A DNA stretch of 64,000 bases from Deuterostichococcus epilithicus. Taxonomy: Eukaryota; Chlorophyta; Trebouxiophyceae; Prasiolales; Stichococcaceae. The translations under genes were made by a program, and so were the position numbers. The notes below the pieces were generated by a model, which was not told the DNA's origin, made no database searches, and worked only from the letters and a program-made list of their open reading frames with translations. The stretch lies in assembly GCA_033439295.1 (NCBI GenBank), contig JAVTLE010000013.1:558001-622000 (forward strand), written 5' to 3'. Of this stretch, positions 58,648 to 64,000 are shown in pieces; position 1 is the stretch's first letter; each line of letters begins with the position of its first letter.

Positions 58648-59022
58648 TGGGCAGGGGGGCCGCCGCCGCCGCCCGGCTGGGACGATGCCGGAGCATCGCT
58701 TTGTAGCGGTGCCAGCGGCGGGCACAGCGGCGGCGGGCCTGGCTCTGCGCGAGGTCAGCAGCTGCAGCAGCTGCCGGCGCTGCCGCTGCCACTGCAGCCA
58801 CCACATCCGCACGCGCCACACTGGGGCAGTCCCCGCAGCGGCAGCGGTGCCTATGACGGCCGGCAGCCGGGGCCGGCTGCATTGGTGGGCTCGTGGCAGC
58901 CTGGCGGCAACGCCGCAGGCGTCGGGCAGCAGGCCTTTGCAGGGCTGAGGCAAAGCACATACGACAATGCAGACACCGGACATCCGCCGCCGGAAGAGGA
59001 GATGAGCGAGGTGGCGCTGTGA
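45475..59022 (+). CDS. SEC16: SEC16, COPII coat assembly scaffold
   Basis: Twenty-two phase-consistent exons give about 2,760 residues: 45475-45766, 45942-46103, 46294-48205, 48451-48527, 48817-50076, 50215-50718, 50903-51660, 51887-52015, 52248-52416, 52598-52731, 53291-53365, 53619-53909, 54153-54361, 54584-54759, 54971-55151, 55500-55618, 55913-56008, 56341-56526, 56754-57110, 57367-57520, 57779-57994, 58193-59022. The N-terminal half is disordered: Pro/Ala-rich, then Gln-rich with WxQP-type repeats. The conserved core begins PHGRPPCALVAFGFGGRVVV and includes AAREGGLWGPALLLARGLGE, LLGRWRENLAVLAANPAP, AAAQLCYVVAGSG and VVYAALLAEQGLLRDATAYC. The C-terminal motifs are KMGEDENAFYFDEASGRWQE and GVRSRYVDPLN. 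SEC16 organises ER exit sites by binding COPII coat proteins. Exon 53619-53909 needs two single-base corrections to stay open. The intron after 52015 would use a GC donor. Confidence 0.92.
48951..48986. repeat. (CAG)12 coding repeat
   Basis: Uninterrupted CAG triplets read as poly-Gln in the fifth SEC16 exon. Confidence 0.95.
51136..51183. repeat. (CAG)16 coding repeat
   Basis: The longest pure CAG run in the window, poly-Gln in the seventh SEC16 exon, flanked by CAT-interrupted copies. Confidence 0.95.
51463..51501. repeat. (CAG)13 coding repeat
   Basis: Poly-Gln tract in the seventh SEC16 exon. Confidence 0.95.
55234..55283. repeat. Inverted repeat, 12-bp arms
   Basis: TGTCTCGAAGGC (55234-55245) and its exact reverse complement (55272-55283), 26-base spacer, in a SEC16 intron. 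Confidence 0.85.
56493..56494. other. Ambiguous bases
   Basis: NN in a GGC-rich stretch of the SEC16 exon 56341-56526; the frame is kept. Confidence 0.99.
58609..58644. repeat. (CAG)12 coding repeat
   Basis: Poly-Gln tract in the last SEC16 exon. Confidence 0.95.
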
Positions 59023-59703
59023 GGCGGCAGGTAGCAGGGAATTGATGCTGCTCGTAGTGACTGCAGCTGCAGCATGAGCAGTACAGATGGCGGTGTTGGC
59101 TAACAAGGCGCCAGGGTCAGGGGAGGCCGCAGCGGGACCCTTTCTGTGGAATCTTGATGTGGGAGGGTGACCGACGTGAAGGGCTATGCAAGAGCTTGGC
59201 CCTCTGTGTCGCTGGCGGACCGGTGGGTGTTCGCGAGGACAGAGGATGCCTCGGCCGCGACTGGCAGGTTCGTGTGCTACCCAGTTGTCCCGGGTGGTAA
59301 TGTTTCAGGTGTATAAGGGCAAATGCTACCGTACCTCAATCAATGCCTATCCGAGAATTTGATGCTCGACCTGCTGGCTCCTATCCTACGGCTGCTGCTG
59401 CTGCTGCCAGATGAAAAATCAAAGCTCAATGTCCCCTGCGCTCAACTCGCCAGTCTGCTGCCATCGCGTTGAATCGATATCCATGTGAAGAGAATGGGAA
59501 GTCACGAAATGCTGTCTACCTTCGAGGTGGTCACCACAACTGAGAAGCAGGATTATATGCCGTCACGACTCTGCTGCTGCAAGCTGGTAAGCTGTCACTG
59601 AGATGCGTGCGCCGCGGCTGCATCCGCGGCACAGTCCGGCAGCCAGCCTGGCAGCGTAGTGAGGCTGCAAGGTTGCCCGCCGCCACACGGTTTGGAAAGG
59701 CCA
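59023..59703. other. Convergent intergenic region
   Basis: Holds the 3' ends of the convergent SEC16 and acetylesterase-like genes. Sequence after about 59280 is AT-richer. No gene is seen. Confidence 0.5.
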
Positions 59704-62700
59704 TCACGATGTCACAAGGAAGGGGCCCGCCGGCAGGTTGGCGCTGCTGTAGAGGTTGCAGTCTTCTGGGGCGTCTGCGTACGAGTAGCGCACGCCGGTT
59801 GCGACGGCGCCCCCCGCCGGCGCCGTCAGTGCCACGGACACAGCGCCAAAGGTGACATTCAGGATAGGATTGAGCGGCACCAGCGACTGGCTAGCCACAA
59901 GTGCGCCGGGCGCCGCTGCCCAGGAGCCATCTGGCTGCAGCAGCTCGAAGCACTCCACCTGTGCGGCAGCGGAGGAGCGACGTTGGAACGCCAGGCGCCC
60001 GCTTCTGCCGCAGCACGAGCTGCAGCAGTAGCCCCTCACTCGACACTAAGGCCGGCCACCGAGCTTTGGGCCCAGGCAGCTCTTCAGGGAGTGCAACTGC
60101 ACACCTGCGCCTCTCCAGCTCGTCAGGGGATCGAGCGTGGGCGCCATCAGACCCCGCTGGCAGTGCAGGATCAGAAGCGGAGCAGAAGCAGCGGCAACAG
60201 GGCCCTACTGGGTCCGTGGAAGGCTGAGCGTCCACGCTACCAATGTCTTTTGCCTTGCGCCCCAGCGCCAGTCCCGCCGCCGTGTTTGCGAACAGCACCG
60301 TCGCGCCGCCGTCCGCCGCATAGGTCGCCTGCCAGCAGGAGTGCAGTGCAGCTTCCACGAGACTGATAACAAGGTGAGGTGTTTGCCGCCTCAGAGCCTC
60401 CAGCCGGACACAGAGCCACTGTGGCGGGATTTCCAGCTTGTCTGTACGAGTGTGCACATTTGTGGAGCCCCGGCAAGCAGCTGCCGCCAAACGGACATGG
60501 ACCTGCCGCCATGCACCAGCACATAAATTGAGTGACAGCCCACACAGCGCCGCACCATTGCAAAGGATGGGCTGGTGCCGATGTCGCCCGGCAGGCCTAG
60601 CTGCTGCCCGAGTGACGCCGCAATCCTGGCAGATAGCAGGTCAGCTGTTAGGAATGGCGGAGCGTCAGGATCTTTTGCATCCGCTGGACCTGTGGTGAGA
60701 TTCCAACAGCATGCAACTGTCTCTCTTCCCGGCGGGCATGGCCCATGGAAATTCCAAAGTGCTCAACCCTGAAACGCCGTGGCGTCCACTCCACACTTAC
60801 AGCAACTTCTCTTACAGCAACTAGCACGAGAATTCGATGATGCACCACAGCAAAGTTCTTTTTGAGAGACAGACAAAGCTCACCGGTTGGCGAGGGTCCA
60901 CTTGTCGTAAGGGTGCACTGTGTGGTCGTTGCCGATGTCGATGCTGACAACCAGGTGTGCATTGTCCTCGGCCAGCACCGCCTGACCAGATACACACACA
61001 CGGGCCATCAGGTGCGGGCCTCCTCGGATGAGCTGTGGTGGCCGGCCGCAGGCCTGCCCAAACGCTTTGGGACCGCGCCGCCTGCTTCCACATCCGCAGC
61101 TGGGAGTCCAAGCGACGCACGCAGCGGCCACTATGCCCCGACCAGACGATGGTGACATGCGGCACCGGCAAGCCGAGCGACTTTGGATTGGGGCGGCCCC
61201 ACTGCTGTGCTGGATCAGGGGACTGGGGGACCAGGGATCAAATCAGGGTTTGGCCATTGCGCACCTGGCGCTGGGCGTCCCTCAACGCCGCCCAGTGGCC
61301 CAGTCCCAGCTGCGATATCTCATCCCCCTTCTTATACTGCGACGCAAAGTTGGGCAGCTGCACGACCGTGAAGGGCAGGCCCGGCTGGCCCAGGTCGGCC
61401 CGCCAGGTGGGGAACAGCTGCTGCAGCAGCGGCAGATAGAACTTCCACACATCCGGGGCATCCGTTATGCCGGCGTCCGTCTCGCCTGCGAATCAGAAAA
61501 CCGGCAGCTACAAGACCAGGCGCGTCGAGGTTGGTGGTGCTTGGACCCGGTGCGTTTGGCTGCTGTCGCCAGTTGCCCTGACGGGTAAATTTAACCAGGA
61601 CAACGCCTAGTGTGCTCGCATTCGGATTTCGCACCTTGGTAGTAGACGACTCCGGCCAGCGAGATGCCGGCCATTGGGGCAATCATGGCACCGTAGAAGT
61701 CGTTGGACGGCTTGCCACGGCTGGCGGTCGGGGTGAAGCCCTGCATGTTTCGTGCGCATCATGTCTCTGGGTAACGAACCAGATAACTGCCCGGAGGCCT
61801 GGCAGAACATCCCAATCAAGTATGTTGACGGCGGCAGGCGGCGCCGCAATGCGGAAAGCTTCTGGTTTGATCGCGGTACCTTGACAGAGGCGACCACCTC
61901 CGGCGGCAGCATTTGCTGGATGGAAGCGCCGTTGGCGGCAGCCTGCGAGGGGTGTGGCATGGGGGAGTGATCAACGTGCAGAGAGTCGGGGCTTCATTTT
62001 GCAAATTGTGCTGTGCAGGGCGTTTGCCACGCTACCAAAGCAGAGGCACAAGAGGCAAGGACCACAGCGGCAGCCAAGCCAGCATTGCAACAAGCCGTTG
62101 CAGCAGCTTTTTAAACGAACAGTGCGATCCGATGGGTTTAAGGGCTTCGAGACCCACCTGTACGATGCCGATGGGGGTGGGGCTGCCGCTGGCCTGCGTT
62201 GGCAGCGCCGCCTGCAGTGCGGGCGCCATCAGGAAGCTCACGGCGCTGAGCGCCCGAGCGGCGGCGTCGTCGGCCGTCTGCCAAAACCCCGTGCGCCCCG
62301 CGAAACGGGCGCCGCGCAGGCCCGTCAAGTACGTGCCATCAGTTGGCAGATCGTCCAGGTTGGTGGCCGACTTGGCGTTCGGAACCTGCATCAGAGGGGC
62401 GGCTCATGCGGTAGGACCGTTTTGATTGGTTGCAGAGCCGCAGGGGGGCGGCGGACTTCGAAGCTGGCAGCGCTGCCGCTCAGCGCGCTCAGGCAGCCGT
62501 TCACCGTCAGCTCCATGCTCTCAGCAGCTGCCCAATGTGCAGACTCTGTCACAGGCGCCCCCAACCCACAGAGAAACCCTAAACCCTGATCCCTAGACGG
62601 GACCGCAGGACTACCTGGAACAGGCGGATCAGCGGCGCCGGCGAGGTGGAGGCGTTGGCAATTGCCTCCTCTGCGAGGCCCTGCCAGGGCGCAGTGCCGT

Positions 62701-63552
62701 CCAGCTGGATGTCGGCCAGCGACAGCACGGCGTTCGACTGGCCTGCGACCTGCGCGCAGCACGGACCAGAGCGAGTGCGCAAGGTGTCACAGGGGCCAGG
62801 GGCAGGGGGAAACGGCATCGTCAAGTTGCCGCTGCTGTCAGCAGCACTCTTACAACCCCGCACATGACAATTTCTCATGCATGTGGCGCAGATGGAAGCA
62901 CAGCCTGTGAGGGCGCAGGAGGAGAAAGGCAATCCCCAAGGGCTGCTCCGACGACCACCCCTGAAGTGCACACACAGCGGCTGCTGCTGCCAGCACTGCA
63001 AAATGCTGCATGCCAGCCCCAACCCTCTGATCCCCAACTCCACTCCTCACCAAGTAGACCTGGCCGACGAGCAGATTCTCCGCCGTCGCCATGTCACCGC
63101 CGCTGATGGCTTGCAGGCTGTAGGGGCCGCCAGCGGCGAGCGCGGGGAGCAAAACGCCCAGGGCGGCGGTCCACCGCCCGCCGGCGTCCGCGGTCGCGGG
63201 TGCCGCAAGAAGCTCCGCCGGCGAGCCGACCTGGGGCCCAAGCAGCGAGACGGTGACGGCGGCGCCAGCTGGCGCAAAGCCGCGCACGTTCAGCGGCTGC
63301 CCCTGCTGCAACACCGCGCCGTCGCTAAAGTAGCCATGCAGCCGGAAGGGCTTGGCGGCGACCGGCGCGCCGCCGGCGGGCGCCACCTCTGACGTGCCTG
63401 CGGGCGGCGAGTATTGGTCGGTCGAGAGTGGGAATGCCGCAGAGACTTCTGGCGCTGCCGGCATGCCTGCAGGCACTTGTGTCGGGGTCGCTGCCGTCAG
63501 CGCAGGCCGAGCACACGCCGCTGTCGCGCTGGCCGGCTCCGCAGCCGGGGCA
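59704..63552 (-). CDS. Sialate O-acetylesterase-like SGNH hydrolase
   Basis: A multi-exon gene whose N-terminus is unresolved. Defined exons include 63051 to about 63552, 62615-62749, 62158-62385, 61880-61942 and 59704-59958; further blocks lie near 61636-61744, 61246-61484, 60884-60984, 60540-60630 and 60215-60345. The first block is a jelly-roll start (LHGYFSDGAVLQQGQPLNVR). The next joins as QVYLVAGQSNAVLSLADIQ, with the catalytic Ser in GQSN. Later motifs are FWQTADDAAARALSAVSFLM with PIGIVQ, AMIAPMAGISLAGVVYYQGE, PFT-VVQLPNF, and SIDIGNDHTVHPYDKW, where the late Asp and His complete the catalytic set of the SASA family. The C-terminus reads GVRYSYADAPEDCNLYSSAN. The family removes acetyl groups from sugars; since green algae are not known for sialic acid, a cell-wall or other acetylated glycan is the likelier substrate. 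A possible first exon starts at the ATG of 63921. Confidence 0.82.
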
Positions 63553-64000
63553 ATCTTCGATGTGTGACATCACGCCATGAGACTCTTTGGGACGCCCATT
63601 CAGGAAATGCTGCACCCTTCGGCAGCAGGCCCGCAGCGCTCTATAACTGTAGTGCAGACGCAGCTGCCGTCGCCATTGCCGTGCTGTTTCCCTCCCAATA
63701 AATTCGGGAACAGCGCAGCTGCATGTCACCTGTAGTGCTTTGCAGCAGGGCGCGGCCGCGCCGCAGCTCTGAGGTACGCAGTCTGTGCAACCGTTCCATG
63801 CCGCCGCCGCCCTGTCCGTCCGTCTGCATGTCGTGGAGTCACTAGCGATCTCAGCCGGCCGCTGATGTTCGGGCTGCTCGTTGTTGCCGCACAGCCCTCC
63901 CCAGAGCCCAGCCACAGACATGAGTCAACAGGGGCGGTGCAGTGGCGGGCGGCACAGCCTGTGCGGTGACCTACATGCGACGATCCAGCGGCCGATGATC
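63553..64000. other. Upstream region of the acetylesterase-like gene
   Basis: May contain the 5' exon from the ATG at 63921 (MSVAGLWGGLCGNNEQPEHQ), which would end at a GTGACA donor near 63732. This is not a convincing signal peptide. Nothing else is supported before the window ends. Confidence 0.35.

Noticed and set aside
1-64000. CRISPR array, rRNA, prophage or integrated virus
   Set aside because: No regularly spaced identical repeats, no rRNA-like conserved blocks, and no capsid, polymerase, integrase or transposase wording on either strand.

Overview
This window is nuclear DNA of a green alga. It is very GC-rich. Its genes are broken into many short exons joined by introns with GTGAGT, GTGCGT or GTGCGC donors and CAG acceptors. 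It carries long CAG, Ala and Pro-rich coding tracts and a plastid rubredoxin with a transit-like N-terminus. The gene set and style fit a trebouxiophyte such as a member of the Chlorella clade; that placement is inference. I see no rRNA, CRISPR array, prokaryotic operon or recognisable transposon or virus copy.

Layout, left to right: the C-terminal end of a CAMK/CDPK-like protein kinase (+, 1-1318); a small coiled-coil protein (+, 2285-3738); the thylakoid rubredoxin RBD1 (-, 4091-6353); a type II membrane, glycosyltransferase-like protein (+, 7907-11675) with a poorly resolved gene just behind it (+, to 12903); an MLRQ/NDUFA4-like complex I subunit (+, 13860-14368); a very long Ala-rich coiled-coil protein (-, 16008-26404) whose stop codon directly abuts another small reading frame; an NAD(P)-binding SDR-like protein (+, 28535-30782); a secreted CotH-kinase-family protein (-, 31118-36397); a Cys-rich zinc-binding protein (-, 37377-37877); an NADPH oxidase/ferric reductase family flavocytochrome (-, 38947-44112); a large SEC16 COPII assembly protein (+, 45475-59022); and a sialate O-acetylesterase-like SGNH enzyme (-, 59704 to about 63552).

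Functionally this is ordinary eukaryotic housekeeping mixed with secretory and surface functions: ER exit (SEC16), secreted or membrane-bound enzymes (CotH kinase, acetylesterase, glycosyltransferase, oxidase), photosystem assembly (RBD1) and respiration (MLRQ). There is no evident co-regulated cluster.

The most unusual structure is not a gene. Several introns contain degenerate copies ('echoes') of a neighbouring exon boundary, usually the acceptor plus the first part of the exon, lying upstream of the real exon. The clearest case has five or six decaying copies in the rubredoxin intron (5138-5785). Similar copies occur in the coiled-coil gene, the SDR gene and the gene at 11.9 kb. Other points worth a look are perfect intron and intergenic hairpins, four probable GC-AG introns, a TGA-ATG junction that may be dicistronic, and three single-base frame slips in GC-rich exons that look like assembly errors.

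Exon models were checked by hand for phase consistency where exact exon coordinates are given. They have not been compared with transcripts or databases.
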